Numbered from the stretch's first letter, positions 51,517 to 63,049 are shown. The stretch is DNA of 64,000 nucleotides from Neoarius graeffei (GCF_027579695.1 NC_083577.1:38665198-38729197), one strand, 5' to 3'. The notes: generated by a model from the letters alone, not told the origin. Numbers and translations: made by a program.

Positions 51517-54500
51517 CGGGGCCTACCCTCTCTCCTGGACTTCCTGGCCAAGGAATCTACATCCCGGTTTCCATCTCCTGGGGTGAGTCCGTCCACTCTT
51601 GCCAGGCCTTGTTAGACTCAGGGGCGGCTGGAAACTTTATGGATATCCACTTCGCCCAAAGTATCAATGTCCCGACTGCGCCTCTTGAAGTACCACTGTC
51701 TGTGTCTGCCCTGGATGGCCAAGCTTTAGGTGATGGAAGACTCACCCAAGTTACTTCTCCAGTCTTTCTCCAGTCTCAAGGTCACAAAGAAGAAATATCC
51801 CTGCACCTTATTCATTCACCTGAGTTCCCAGTTATTCTAGGCCTTCCTTGGCTTACTCGCCACAACCCTCGCATAGACTGGGTAACAAGCCAGGTTGTGG
51901 AATGGGGTCCTGCATGCCATGCCTCTTGTCTGCTCTCTAGCTCTCCTGTGTCTCCTGCCGAGCCTCCTGATCTCACTGAGTTATCTCAAGTTCCCACAGA
52001 GTACTGGGATCTGAAAGAGGTTTTTAGCAAGAGCAGGGCCGCCGTTCTTCCTCCGCACCGCACCTACGACTGTGCCATCTACTTGCTCCCTGGGACTACT
52101 CCTCCTCGGGGCCGACTGTTCTCCCTCTCTCAGCCAGAACGCAAGGCCATGGAGGAATACATCAAGGAAGCCCTGGTCTCTGGGTTCATTCGACCCTCCA
52201 CTTCACCTGCTGGTGCCGGTATCTTCTTTGTCGGCAAGAAGGATGGGGGGCTCTGACCATGTATTGACTATAGGGGCCTGAACAAGATCAACGTGCGCAA
52301 CCGCTATCTCCTTCCGCTGATGTCCACAGCATTCGACCTGCTCCAAGGCGCCACCATCTTCACCAAGTTGGACTTACGGAACGCATACCACCTCATCCGT
52401 ATCCGACAAGGAGATGAGTGGAAGACCGCCTTTAACACCCCATCAGGGCACTGCGAGTACCAGGTGATGCCCTTCGGACTCACCAACACACCAGCTGTTT
52501 TTCAGGCCCTAATCAACGATGTCTTGAGGGACATGGTTAACCTGTACGTTTTTGTCTACCTTGACGACATCCTAATCTTTTCCAAGACCGTGCAGGAGCA
52601 CCGCCACCATGTCCGCCAGGTTCTCCAGAGGCTGCTACAGAACAATCTGTTCGCTAAGGCCCAGAAATGTGAATTTCATGTTCCCGAGGTCTCCTTTCTG
52701 GGTTTTATTGTACAGACAGGCCAACTCCAGATGGATCCAGCCAAGACCCTGGCCGTCCAGGACTGGCCCACCCCCAAGTCCGTCAAAGAGGTTCAGCGGT
52801 TCTTAGGATTTGCTAACTTCTACCGCAAGTTCATCAGGAACTTTAGTTCTGTAGCAGCGCCCATATCGGACCTCACCAAAGGGACAGGTGGATCATATGT
52901 CTGGTCTCCTCAGGCGGAAAAGGTGTTCAAAGACCTCAAGCACTGCTTCTGCACGGCACCCATTCTGGTCCTCCTGGACCCTTCGCAACCCTTCATCGTC
53001 GAGGTGGACGCCTCGGACAGCGGCGTCGGCGTGGTCCTCTCTCAATGCTCGGAAGGAAGGTTGCACCCCTATGCATACTTCTCCCACCGCCTGAGTTCTG
53101 CGGAGTCCTGGTATGACGTGGGGGATCGAGAACTGCTAGCAGTTAAACTGGCCCTTGAGGAGTGGAGGCACTGGCTGGAAGGAGCACAACACCCATTTTT
53201 GGTCTGGACGGACCACAAGAACCTGGAGTACCTCCAGCAAGCAAAGCGACTCAATCCACGACAGGCTAGGTGGGCCTTATTTTTCAGTCGGTTCAACTTT
53301 ACCCTATCATACCGCCCCGGCTCCAAAAATACCAAACCTGACGCGCTTTCCAGGCTGTTCGCTCCCACCAACAGGGAGAGCGAAGTTGGTCCTATTATCC
53401 CTGTGTCCCGGATTGTGGCCCCTGTCCGCTGGGGTATTGAGGAGGCCGTCCGACAAGCCCAACACCAGGACCCCGGTCCTGGAACGGGGCCACCGGGCCT
53501 CTTGTATGTCCCACATCAAGCCCGGGCCAAGGTTCTCCAGTGGGGTCACTCGTCCCCTCTCACCGCCCACCCGGGAGCTCAAAGGACCCTGGACTTTTTG
53601 AGAAGACGCTTCTGGTGGCCTAGCATGGAGAAGGAAGTGAGGTCATTCGTCCTTTCCTGCAAAGTGTGCACCAGAAGCAAGAACCCACGACAGCATCCCC
53701 AGGGTCTCCTGCATCCTCTGACCATTCCCCGGCGTCCCTGGTCCCACGTGGCAGTCGACTTCATCACGGGTCTCCCTGAGTCACAAGGTAATACTGTCAT
53801 TTTTGTCATAGTAGACAGATTCTCTAAGGCCTGCCGCTTCATACCACTGTGCAAGCTCCCTTCTGCCCTGGAAACTGCCAAACTCATGTTCACTCATGTC
53901 TTCTGAGTTTTTGGTCTCCCACAGGACATCGTTTCTGACTGGGGGCCCCAGTTCTCCTCCCGAGTGTGGCATGGGTTTTGCGAGGTCATTGGAGCCACTG
54001 CCAGCCTCTCCTCTGGGTTCCACCCACAGTCCAATGGCCAGACGGAGAGGCTCAACCAGGACCTGGAAACCACCCTGCGAGGCCTGGCTATGGATAACCC
54101 GACATTGTGGAGCAACTGGCTGCCATGGGCAGAGTACGCCCACAACACCCTGCAGTCATCGGCCACCAAGCTGTCACCATTCCAGTGCCAATTCGGGTTC
54201 CAGCCACCTCTGTTCCCGGACCAGGAAGAGGACGCGGGGGTGCCCTCGGTCAACCAATACGTGAGACGGTGTCGCAAGACCTGGAGCAAGGTCAGGAAGA
54301 CCCTCATCCAGACCTCCAGAACCAACCAGACTCAGGCCAACCGCCATAGAAGACCTGCCCACGCTTTCCGCCCTGGGCAGCGGGTTTGGCTGTCCACCAC
54401 GGACCTTCCGCTGCGGGTGGAGAACCGCAAGCTTGCTCCTTGCTACATTGGCCCCTTCAAGGTGGTGCGCAGGGTGAACCCTGTCTCCTACCGGCTCCAG

Positions 54501-54830
54501 TTGCCCTGGACTCTGAGGATCAACCCCACATTCCATGTTTCCCTGTTGCGGCCCATAATGACGTCCACGTATGCCCCTGCCCCTAGGAATCCCCCACCCC
54601 CCCGCATCTTCCAGGGTCAGACTGTGTTCACCGTGCATCGCCTGCTTGACTCCCGCCAGGTCCGCGGCGGGCTTCAATACCTGGTAGATTGGGAGGGCTA
54701 TGGCCCTGAGGAATGCTGTTGGGTCCCGGCCTGGGACATTTTAGATAAAGGACTGTGCCGGGACTTCCATTCGGCCCATCCAGATCGCCCTGGGAACATC
54801 AGAAGATGCTCCGGGGGGGGGTCCTGTTAG
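51420..54830 (+). pseudogene. Chromovirus pol with chromodomain
   Basis: One frame for 1136 codons with two TGA stops, at 52254-52256 and 53904-53906. Protease: [40 protein letters not shown] and YLDDILIFS. RNase [12 protein letters not shown] and [15 protein letters not shown]. Integrase: HHCC zinc site, then D in [11 protein letters not shown] in SDWGPQFSS and E in GQTERLNQD. Then a GPF-type segment (YIGPFKVVRRV) and a C-terminal chromodomain with YLVDWEGYGPEE. The chromodomain steers integration to marked histones in this group. Both stops sit where Arg CGA is plausible, consistent with CpG decay. Confidence 0.92.
54812..54824 (+). other. Polypurine tract of the chromovirus
   Basis: A run of nine G with flanking bases lies directly before the 3' LTR at the usual place of the plus-strand primer, a few bases before the end of pol. 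Confidence 0.6.
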
Positions 54831-55380
54831 GACTGGGACTGTTTTGGCCTCTAGAGGCCGCTGTTATGTTTATCTTGTCATGGTTGTTTTGGCCTCTAGA
54901 GGCCGCCACTGTGTTTTGTGTTTGTCTTGATTGCCTGTTTCCTGCCCCGCCCTGTTCCTTAATGAGTTTGTGTATAAATACCCCTCTGTTTGTTCCCCTA
55001 GTCACAGAGTCTTTATGCTATGTTGTCTAGTGCTAGTTTCCTCTGTCCCACGTATCTTGCCTGTGCCCTTGTGTTTTTGATGTTTTTGCTTTCTTTGGAC
55101 TTTGTATTTTTGATCTTCTGAGCGTTCTGCATTTTTGCCTTTCCTTTTGTTTTTTGGGACTTTGAACCTTTGGATATTTTTATTTTTGGCCATCTTCTGA
55201 ACTTTTGGATTTTCTTTTTGTTTTTTCCATCGGATTGTATATATTGTAAATAAACTGTTTTTTGATACTGTACCTATGCCTCACGCCTCTGCACTTGAGT
55301 CATCCTCCTGGTGGCCTAGTGGGGGTTTACTGGATTATCACACCAGCGACCCGGGTTCGAATGCCAGCAAAACCCTAACA
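54825..55380 (+). repeat. Chromovirus 3' LTR
   Basis: 556 bp, same ends as the 5' LTR. Differences from it include transitions at CpG sites and the B-box base. Confidence 0.93.
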
Positions 55381-55409
55381 ATTAGGTCAATTGGCAATAG
55401 GTCATTAAC

Positions 55410-56542
55410 ATGACTGGGTATAAAAAGAGCATCCTGGAGTGGCAGCGGCTCTCAGAAGTAAAGATGGGAAGAAGATCACCAATCCCCCTAATTCTGTGCC
55501 GACAAATAGTGGAGCAATATCAGAAAGGAGTTCGACAGTGTAAAATTGCAAAGAGTTTGATCATATCATCATCTACAGTGCATAAGATCATCAAAAGATT
55601 CAGAGAATCTGGAAGAATCTCTGTGCGTAAAGGTCAAGGCCGGAAAACCATACTGGGCGCCCATGATCTTTGGGCCCTTAGATGGCACTACATCACATAC
55701 AGGCATGCTTCTGTATTGGAAATCACAAAATGGGCTCAGGAATATTTCCAGAGAACATTATCTGTGAACACAATTCACCATGCCATCCACCATTGCCAGC
55801 TAAAACTCTATAGTTCAAAGAAGAAGCCAAATCTAAACATGATCCAGAAGTGCAGACGTCTTCTCTGAGCCAAGGCTCATTTAGGTGAGCTTAGACTGTG
55901 GCAAAGTGGAAAACTGTTCTGTGGTCAGACGAATCAAAATTTGAAGTTCTTTATGGAAATCAGGGACGCCGTGTCATTTGGACTAAAGAGGAAAAGGACG
56001 ACCCAAGTTGTTATCAGCGCTCAGTTCAGAAGCCTGCATCTCTGATGGTATGGGGTTACATTAGTGCGTGTGGCATGGGCAGCTTACACATCTGGAAAGA
56101 CACCATCAATGCTGAAAGGTATATCCAGGTTCTAGAGTAACATATGCTCCCATCCAGACGACGTCTCTTTCAGGGAAGACCTTGCATTTTCCAACATGAC
56201 AATGCCAAACCACATACTGCATCAATTACAGCATCATGGCTGCATAGAAGAAGGGTCCGGATACTGAACTGGCCAGCCTGCAGTCCAGATCTTTCACCCA
56301 TAGAAAACATTTGGTGCATCATAAAACGGAAGATACGACAAAAAAGACCTAAGACAGTTGAGCAACTAGAATCCTACATTAGACAAGAGTGGGTTAACAT
56401 TCCTATCCCTAAACTTGAGCAACTTGTCTCCTCAGTCCCCAGACGTTTACAGACTGTTGTAAAGAGAAAAGGTGATGTCTCACAGTGGGAAACATGGCCT
56501 TGTCCCAACTTTTTTGAGATGTGTTGTTGTCATGAAATTTAA
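55410..56542 (+). pseudogene. Tc1-like transposase
   Basis: 55410-55868 encodes the paired-type DNA-binding part: GRRSPIPLILCRQIVEQY and STVHKIIKRFRESGRI, with GRKTILGAHD. A frameshift near 55870-55895 leads to 55898-56140 with [11 protein letters not shown] (first Asp) and [11 protein letters not shown]; a TAA at 56138-56140 divides it from 56144-56542, same frame, with FQHDNAKPHT (second Asp) and SPDLSPIENIW (Glu), a DD34E layout. All three catalytic residues remain, but the frame is broken twice. Confidence 0.9.
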
Positions 56543-56713
56543 AATCCCCTAATTTTTCTCTTTAAATGATACATTTTCTCAGTTTAAACATTTGATATAT
56601 CATCTATGTTCAATTCTGAATAAAATATGGAATTTTGGAACTTCCACATCATTGCATTCCGTTTTTATTTACAATTTGTACTTTGTACCAACTTTTTTGG
56701 AATCGGGGTTGTA

Positions 56714-57080
56714 CGTCATTTCCAGTTTAGGCCATTTTTGGTGGAAGGGAAGGGAATTCCAGGCATTGCTTTGTGGTGAGTGTTTTATTTTGTTGAGTTT
56801 TCATCTCCACGCCTTGTAATTACATTGAAAATTGAAAGTTTGTGTTAACATCTGTAAAATGACACCAAAGAGACCTGTTCATGTCAGTATCACTTTAAAC
56901 AAGTGGAGTAAAAAGTCCACATTTCTCATGATGAAGGGGGCTGCAAAACTCTCATTAAAATACACAGATGGCAAAAACAAAAGGATATTTTTCTGGGAAT
57001 AGTATACGTTAATTTACTTTAATAAGTTAACGTTTTAAAGAACAATAAAACCTACCATAAGACAAATTGTATTTAATTTT
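56714..57080. other. No feature recognised
   Basis: Interval between the Tc1-like element and an old V-SINE. No coding support. Confidence 0.3.
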
Positions 57081-57083
57081 ATC

Positions 57084-57440
57084 ACCACCTCACAGCAAGA
57101 AGGTTCTGGTTTCGAGCCCAGTGGCCAATGGGGACCTTTCTGTGTGGAGTTTACATGTTCTCCCTTTTCTGTGTGGGTTTCCTCTGGGTGCTCCAGTTTC
57201 ACCTACAGTCCAAAGACATGCAGGTTAGGCTAATTGGTGGCTCTAAATTGACAGTAGGTGTGAATGTAAGTGTGAATGGTTGTTTGTCTCTGTGTGTCAG
57301 CCCTGTGATGACCTGGCGATTTGTCCAGGGTGTACCCCACCTCTCGCTCATAGTCAGCTGGGATAGGCTCCAGCTTGCCTGCAACCCTGCACAGGATAAG
57401 CGTTTACAGATAATGGATGGATGGATGGATGGATGGATGT
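57084..57440 (+). repeat. Old V-SINE with GGAT tail
   Basis: Diverged copy: B box reads ggtttcgagccc with an extra base, and the V-domain has several changes. The head before cacctcacagcaag is lost. The tail is (atgg)n at about 57413-57438, unlike the gatgag ends of the younger copies. Confidence 0.85.
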
Positions 57441-59393
57441 ATCACCCCATGAAATGGTTTGTCCCAAGTGATGAAAGTGCCAGAGGAGTGTTGGTGCAAT
57501 AGGCTTATCAAATCAGTCTCATATAAAAAGGAATCAGTCTCATAAATTAATTAATCATTACTTTTAGTGTCTAATAGTTTATAGTTAAACTGTTAAAATC
57601 AATGGAATAACTTGGTGGTGATGTTGCTATAGTTTAGTGAGTATTGTAGCTCTAATGTAATACATTTACTCTAGATCTATAACATTCATACAACCAAATG
57701 GGTGAAGGCAATTAGAGTACTTTTCTTGGCAGAGGTTGGCACTTCAGTGAATATTGTAACAATAAACAGGACACAGTTTATTCCAAAGATACTATTTATT
57801 GAAATAGCTGATATGAATTAGCAAACTAATACTGATCAGATATAGCAACAATAGCAGCCAAGGAATAATTCAATATATATGGTGATACAGTACAATATGT
57901 ACAAATAAGAATCAGTAGTGTATATGATGATAACTAAGGCACTAACAGTCAGTGTAGGGGCGAGCGGATGTTAAAATGTGAGAGGGAAATCACATGTTTA
58001 GGTGTGTCTATGTGAGTGTGTGTGTGAGTGAGTGTAGGCGTGTAGGTGCATGTGTGCAGCTGCACACTAACGAGATGAGGAGGAGCTACGGAGAGAGGGC
58101 ATGCGCATGTGCATGACAAGGAGGAGGGGAGTGAGGCTGTGAATGGAATGCACAAGCCTTTGTGCTAGGCCTCAAAGCCAAACTTCTAGTCAACCTTAGC
58201 TACTCCTGAAAACCCAATGTTGAGGGGTATTGTGCGACAGTGGGAGTTAAACAGAGAGAGAGAGAGAGAGAGCATGCACAATCTAACTAAATACAGATAG
58301 TAAACAAAGTAAATCAACAACACCCTTGTCTAAGACCGACCTTCATGTGAATCAAAATGCATACATTTAAATCATAAATGAATTCAAATAAACAACACTC
58401 TTCACATTAACTAGCTACAAGTAAAACTAACAATTTTTGCCCAGATGCTAGCCTTACTTGAGGTTCACTCTTGTTAGCGATTGAAAGTGTGTCTTCTCTG
58501 AAGATAGTGTGGGACGCAGATCCAGGAAAAAGATGGTTTTGTTCCTTACAGCTTGTCAACTGAAGATCCTCGGTGTCCCGTCGGTCGTCCGATGATCTAG
58601 AAGGAATCTTGTTTGTAATTCGTCGACGTTGAAAAAGGGAAAAGGGATCCAGTCACCTTTTCTCTTTGAAACACTGTGTGGGCTGCAGTAACTAACTGGT
58701 TCAGTTATTATTACAACTCTGCGAAGGTCAAATACATTGAATTTTGGCTAAAGTCTGGTATCAATAGCTCGTTCTTTGTTCTTGTCCTTCTGTAGCGCCG
58801 ATGCATGGCTTCTCTCTTTCACGTGTGGAATCCACCGCCAGAGAGGCAGAATTTCGGTGCCGCCGCTGGTTTAAAGCAGTCATGACATCACTGTATTTGG
58901 TATCTGGTATCCTCTGTATCCAATACTCTTCCAGGGAGTCAGAAGAATGGGCGGAGATAGAACATGGTGTCGAGTACAGAGATTGGTGTGTTCAAACTGT
59001 ACTGTGAAAGGGTTACTATGGTTATGGGCATGGGGTGTAGGGGGCGCTGGGTAGATGTCTGACCTTTGGCGGGCTTCGGCAGCCTGTCTGCTGCACCCTA
59101 CCTTGTAGGGTGGACAGGCACCTCTGGTCCTCATCCATCCCCTAATCTCTCACATGCTGGCTCCAAGCACCACACCCCGGTACACTGCTTCAGCAGGCAG
59201 GCTAAACCATGTGAGGGGCCACGCCACTGTGGTTAAACCTGCACTTGGGTGCCAGCATAGGATCATAGACTGGACACCCTGCAACCCCACCATGAGCCAG
59301 TCGTCTTGATCTTTCCCTTGCCACTGGAGCTATCATGGGGGGCCAAGATAGTGGACTGAGGGCTGTGCATCCTCCTTCCACTTAAAACCTCCT
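57441..59393. other. LTR-like unexplained stretch
   Basis: About 1.9 kb with no clear gene. From 57757 (tgtaacaataaacagg) to about 59110 it has LTR-like traits on the minus strand: AATAAA near the left end, a (GA)n run at about 58252-58272 and a CpG-rich part at 58560-58650. A perfect 8-bp hairpin, caccctac/gtagggtg, lies at 59094-59112. No paired LTR or target duplication was found. Confidence 0.35.
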
Positions 59394-60533
59394 TTGCACA
59401 TGCTTCACTCCATGCTACTACTCTTCTCGCCATTCATTCAGGGATTTGCAGATAGTGGCAACCAGCAGGGCTTCTACAGTGCTCTCAAAGCAGTGTATGG
59501 ACCAAGACATGGGTCATACTTCCCCATTTGGACCACTGATGGTTCAATGCTTATTACTGAAAAAACTGCCATTCTTGCTCGCTGGGCAGAGCACCATAAA
59601 CAGCTCTTAAACAGACATACAGACATGGACAACAGCATTCTGGAGGACATCCCAGAGCTCCCAACAATGACAGAGATGGACAATCTGCCAACACTTAGTG
59701 AAGCACAAGTGGCAGTGAACTCTCTTAAGAACAGCAAAGCCACAGGACCTGAAGAAGTGCCTGGAGAAATCCTGAGAGCTGGGGGTGAGCCAGTTGTTCA
59801 CTGCCTCCACTCATTCATCACTGCTGCCTGGAATTCTGGATGTGTCCCTCAACAATGGAAAGACTCTGACCTTGTGAGCATCTACAAGAAGAAGGGAGAT
59901 AGAGCAGGCTGTAGTAACAGCAGAGGCATATCTCTTCTATCTTGTGCTGGGAAAGTACTCACAAGGATACTGCTGCTGAGACTAATTTAAACTGTAGCTG
60001 AAGATGTACTACCAGAAAGCCAGTGCGGGTTTAGAAAAGACCGATGCACCACGGACATGATATTTATAGTGAGGCAGATCCAGGAAAAGTGCAGGGAACA
60101 ACATCAAGATCTCTATATGTTCTTCATTGACCTTACTAAAGCCTTTGACACAGTGAATAGACCTCTGTTGTGGGAAGTGCTTAAGTGCTTTGGCTGCCCC
60201 AGCAAGTTCTTAGCTGTACCGAAATCACTGCACGACGGAGCCATGGTAAGGGTCTTGGGCGGAGGAGAAAAGTCTGATGCATTTCCTGTATGCACCAGTG
60301 TCAGGCAAGGTTGTGTGATTGCACCTGTGATCTTCAACTTGTTCCTTGCTGCAGTGATGCTGGCAGCAAAGAATGATATAAATCCAGAGGACTGCGTCCC
60401 ATTAACCTACAGACTTGAAGGTAACCTGTTCAACCTGCACAGACTCAGAGCGCCAACAAAAGTCCAACAAGAGGCTATTCTCGAACTGCAGTACGCAGAC
60501 GATGTTGCTGTTGCCGGTTACGCAACTATTGAG
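59394..60533 (+). pseudogene. LINE reverse transcriptase, main part
   Basis: Frame with one TAA at 59988-59990. It shows ALKAVYGPRHGSYFPI, LNSKATGPEEVPGEILRAGG-like text (SLKNSKATGPEEVP), SIYKKKGDRAGCSNSRGISLLS, ESQCGFRKDRCTTDMIF, MFFIDLTKAFDTVNRPLLW, SVRQGCVIAPVIFNLF and LQYADDVAVAGY with the catalytic YADD. Similarity to this LINE ends at 60533. Confidence 0.82.
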
Positions 60534-61061
60534 AGTATATTGACAGGCAACATCATAGTGTGGTTTGGCAGGACTACTTCACATGATCTTAATCTTCTAG
60601 CAAGGGTGGTCAAAACTGCCTCTAGAATTATTGGGGCTCCACTTGAACTGCTCCAAAATATATACTGGAAATGCAGTACTAACAAGGCACTAAGTATTAT
60701 GCGGGATTCTAGTCATCCTGCACACAATTTCTTCTCCCACCTCTCATCAGGGAGGTGTTTGCAGAGTATCCCAACATGCACATCACGTTTCAGGGATAGT
60801 TTTTACCCCCAGGTAATTAGGCTAATGAATGATAGTTCAACTGGAAGGAGGACTGAGGTCTGAGCTTAGTTACTACGGTAGGTTTACTGTACTTGGATGT
60901 TTTTTAATGTTATTTATAGTATTTCTTTTATTTATTGAACGGTGTGGAGAGAGTGCCAAGGCACATTGTTTTTCATTGCTGTGGTACTCTGTACTAATAT
61001 GCATATGATAAATAAACCTGAATTGAATTGAATTGAATTGAATTGAATTGAATTGAATTGA
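60534..61061 (+). mobile_element. 5'-truncated L2-type LINE insertion
   Basis: Reads SILTGNIIVWFGRTTSHDLN, then ARVVKTASRIIG and a final FRDSFYPQVIRLMND, the C-terminus of an L2/Rex1-type protein, followed by its 3' end gataaataaacctg and seven or eight repeats of aattg (61019-61061). After it, the interrupted LINE resumes with GLQRSLNALDNTY. Confidence 0.85.
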
Positions 61062-61534
61062 AGGACTGCAGAGGAGCCTCAATGCCCTGGACAACACTTA
61101 CACACGGGCTGGGCTCAGTATCAACATGGGGAAGACTGAAGTTATGAGTCAAAGAGCATCCCACACAGCCCCAACAAACTTCCAGATCAAGAACACCACA
61201 CTGAAGAACGTGCAGTCCTTCACCTACCTTGGATCAACGCTGAATGCCAACTGCGATATACAGTAACAGATGAGGTACTGTACAATGGCATATAGGACTA
61301 GCATCTGCCTCCTTTGGTAAACTTGCAAGTAAAGTCTTCTTGAACAGAAACCTGACAATCAAGACCAAGGTTGCTGTCTACAGGGCGGTCTGCCTCTCAA
61401 TCTTGCTGTATGCCAGCGAAACGTGGACTCCATACAGACACCACATTCGCACCCTTGAACACTTCCATACCCGTTGCCTCCAGAGAATACTGGGCCTCCA
61501 GTGGTGGCACAAGGTCCCTCATCAGGGCCGTTGA
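61062..61534 (+). pseudogene. LINE reverse transcriptase, continued
   Basis: LQRSLNALDNTYTRAGLSIN, GKTEVMSQRAS and NVQSFTYLGSTLNANCDI, then a stop at about 61264 and a second stretch with LTIKTKVAVYRAVCLSILLYASETWTPY and RTLEHFHTRCLQRILGLQW. These are the thumb and C-terminal landmarks that follow YADD in the LINE interrupted at 60533. Confidence 0.8.
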
Positions 61535-61794
61535 CAGCTTTGGCTGGGCCTGGGACAAAATAATCTGAGTGGGCCCCCCCCCAAATAATCTGAGTGCCCC
61601 CCCCACACACACACATATATGCGTGCATGCACATCACCACACAGCAACCACCCACACCCAACCCCTCTTTTCACAGTCTCCATTCACTCCAGCCCTTAAA
61701 TAACAGGTATTCCAAGCCCATTATAACAGTCAACCATTTTATTTCAACATTTCAACATATTTACAGTTTGAACATTTCCTTAGTCTGCAACTAT

Positions 61795-61950
61795 TCAGGT
61801 GCGAAATGCAATGCGCCGGACTTTTGCTGTGGCAAAGTCGTCAATAAGGTCATTGAAGTCCAGCTTCTTTGCAAGTTCACGCTCTATAGAGAGCATAGCC
61901 AGCCCATTGAGCCTCTCCTGTGACATGTTTGAGCGCAGGTAGTTGATAAA
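61795..61950 (-). pseudogene. hAT transposase C-terminus
   Basis: On the minus strand FINYLRSNMSQERLNGLAML, then ERELAKKLDFNDLIDDFATAK to a TGA at 61795. This is the end of the hAT dimerisation region as in ZMYM1-like proteins (S-x-M-S-Q-E-R-L-N-x-L-A). The N-terminal side is absent from the neighbouring sequence. Confidence 0.75.
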
Positions 61951-62770
61951 CCAAAATGATTGTTTACGGGATGGAACTGGGCCTCAATGAGAACGGAGTT
62001 ATGGCTTTCCCAAAATCTGAACATAGAAGCATCACCACTAGTGATGTGTACAGTGAGTTTTTCAGTGTATTTTTTTGTCGTTTTTCATAAACGTCCTTTC
62101 CGTACTCGATTTAGAATGTTACAAAAAAAATTGACACCCTCCCAACCACATAACATTAGCCTATCTCACCTGGGGGCTGACACTTTTATTACGGATAAAC
62201 CAAAAGGATTACAACGTTCCCTGGATATAGAACTGGACCGAGAAGATTTCAAAATCTTAACATGTAAGCAACAACAATAAAACAGAGGTTGTTTTATTCA
62301 TTTAGGGCTTATTAGGCTACTTTCATTAATTGCGCTTTTCATACAGGCCTATCATTTTTCACTTGAGCAAGGGAATTGTTTGAAGAGTATCCAGTCTAAG
62401 CGAAAGTTTAATGTTTTGCAACAGACTAACCTCAAAACACCCCATTTATAGCCCATTCGTTACATTAAACTCTATCTAGCTGGCAATTTCACATGCCGTC
62501 GTATCTACACGGGATGATTTCCAACAAACTAAGGTTTAATTAACAAGAGGCAGCGTTCCACGGGCTTTCAGCTAACCGGAGTCCAGCTCAGCGCAGCTCA
62601 GCAAGCGTGCCTAAAACATTTGGATATGATTGCGGGCCAATGTGCTATTCTTTGCTTCATTGAGATATATGCAACACAGTGTTATTAAACCGATATGTTT
62701 ATGAAATAATTCAATGCCCTGTGCATTTCAGTGTTCACTCAGGTGTACCCTGCTATCCCCTACTTTATAA

Positions 62771-63049
62771 TTATGAATGGCGTGTTGCGCGTGCTGGGGT
62801 TACATTACGGGTCTGGAAAAAAGTTATCTGTGTCTTACCTGGCTCAGCTGCCCCACTGCCTTCACCACCTGCTGCATCATCTGAATCTTTTCTAAAATAT
62901 CTATGCAGTGAGCCCCTGAGGCTCTTGGCTTCTTCATCTCTTTTTCTCTTTTCTTTTCTTTGCTCCTGACTTGTGCATGTTAGCAAACGGGCTTGCACAC
63001 TTATTGTCGAAGCGTTATGATGGAATGGAGCACTTGCATGTGACGTCAC
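62771..63049 (-). pseudogene. hAT transposase N-terminal block
   Basis: Minus-strand frame with SQEQRKEKRKRDEEAKSLRG, then SLHRYFRKDSDDAAGGEGSG. The basic KRKRxEE...LRGSLxxFF pattern is the start of TTF-type hAT transposases and ZMYM1-like proteins. It ends near the sequence gtaagacacaga (minus side donor-like) around 62835. Confidence 0.6.

Larger units (their letters stand above)
49938..55380 (+). mobile_element. Full-length Ty3/Gypsy chromovirus
   Basis: 5443 bp with two 556-bp LTRs, TG...CA ends and an exact 5-bp duplication, attag, at 49933-49937 and 55381-55385. Order gag, protease, RT, RNase H, integrase, chromodomain. The LTRs differ by about a dozen bases by eye (roughly 2 percent), so it is older than the retrovirus at 3634-11505. 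Gag has one frame change and pol two in-frame TGA codons. Confidence 0.95.
49652..56713 (+). mobile_element. Tc1-like transposon split by a chromovirus
   Basis: Ends are TA then taaccccgattccaaaaaag at left and, inverted, caaccccgattccaaaaaag at right, with TA at both outer edges. Without the insertion it is about 1.6 kb, the usual Tc1 size. A Ty3/Gypsy element with attag duplication sits at 49938-55380 ahead of the transposase. Confidence 0.92.
59394..61534 (+). mobile_element. APE-type LINE fragment with an L2 insertion
   Basis: A reverse transcriptase fragment on the plus strand in two pieces, 59420-60533 and 61062-61534, divided by a 5'-truncated L2-type LINE. The right end is cut by a hAT-like terminus at 61523. 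The LINE clade is unclear; I recall similar RTs in many invertebrate and fish genomes. Confidence 0.75.
61523..63049 (-). mobile_element. hAT (ZMYM1/TTF-like) transposon remnant
   Basis: Left end looks like a terminus, cagggccgttgacagctttg, placed exactly where the LINE similarity stops. The interior holds the last and first parts of a TTF-type hAT transposase on the minus strand with the middle deleted. The matching right end was not found up to 63100, so the boundary there is uncertain. Confidence 0.6.
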
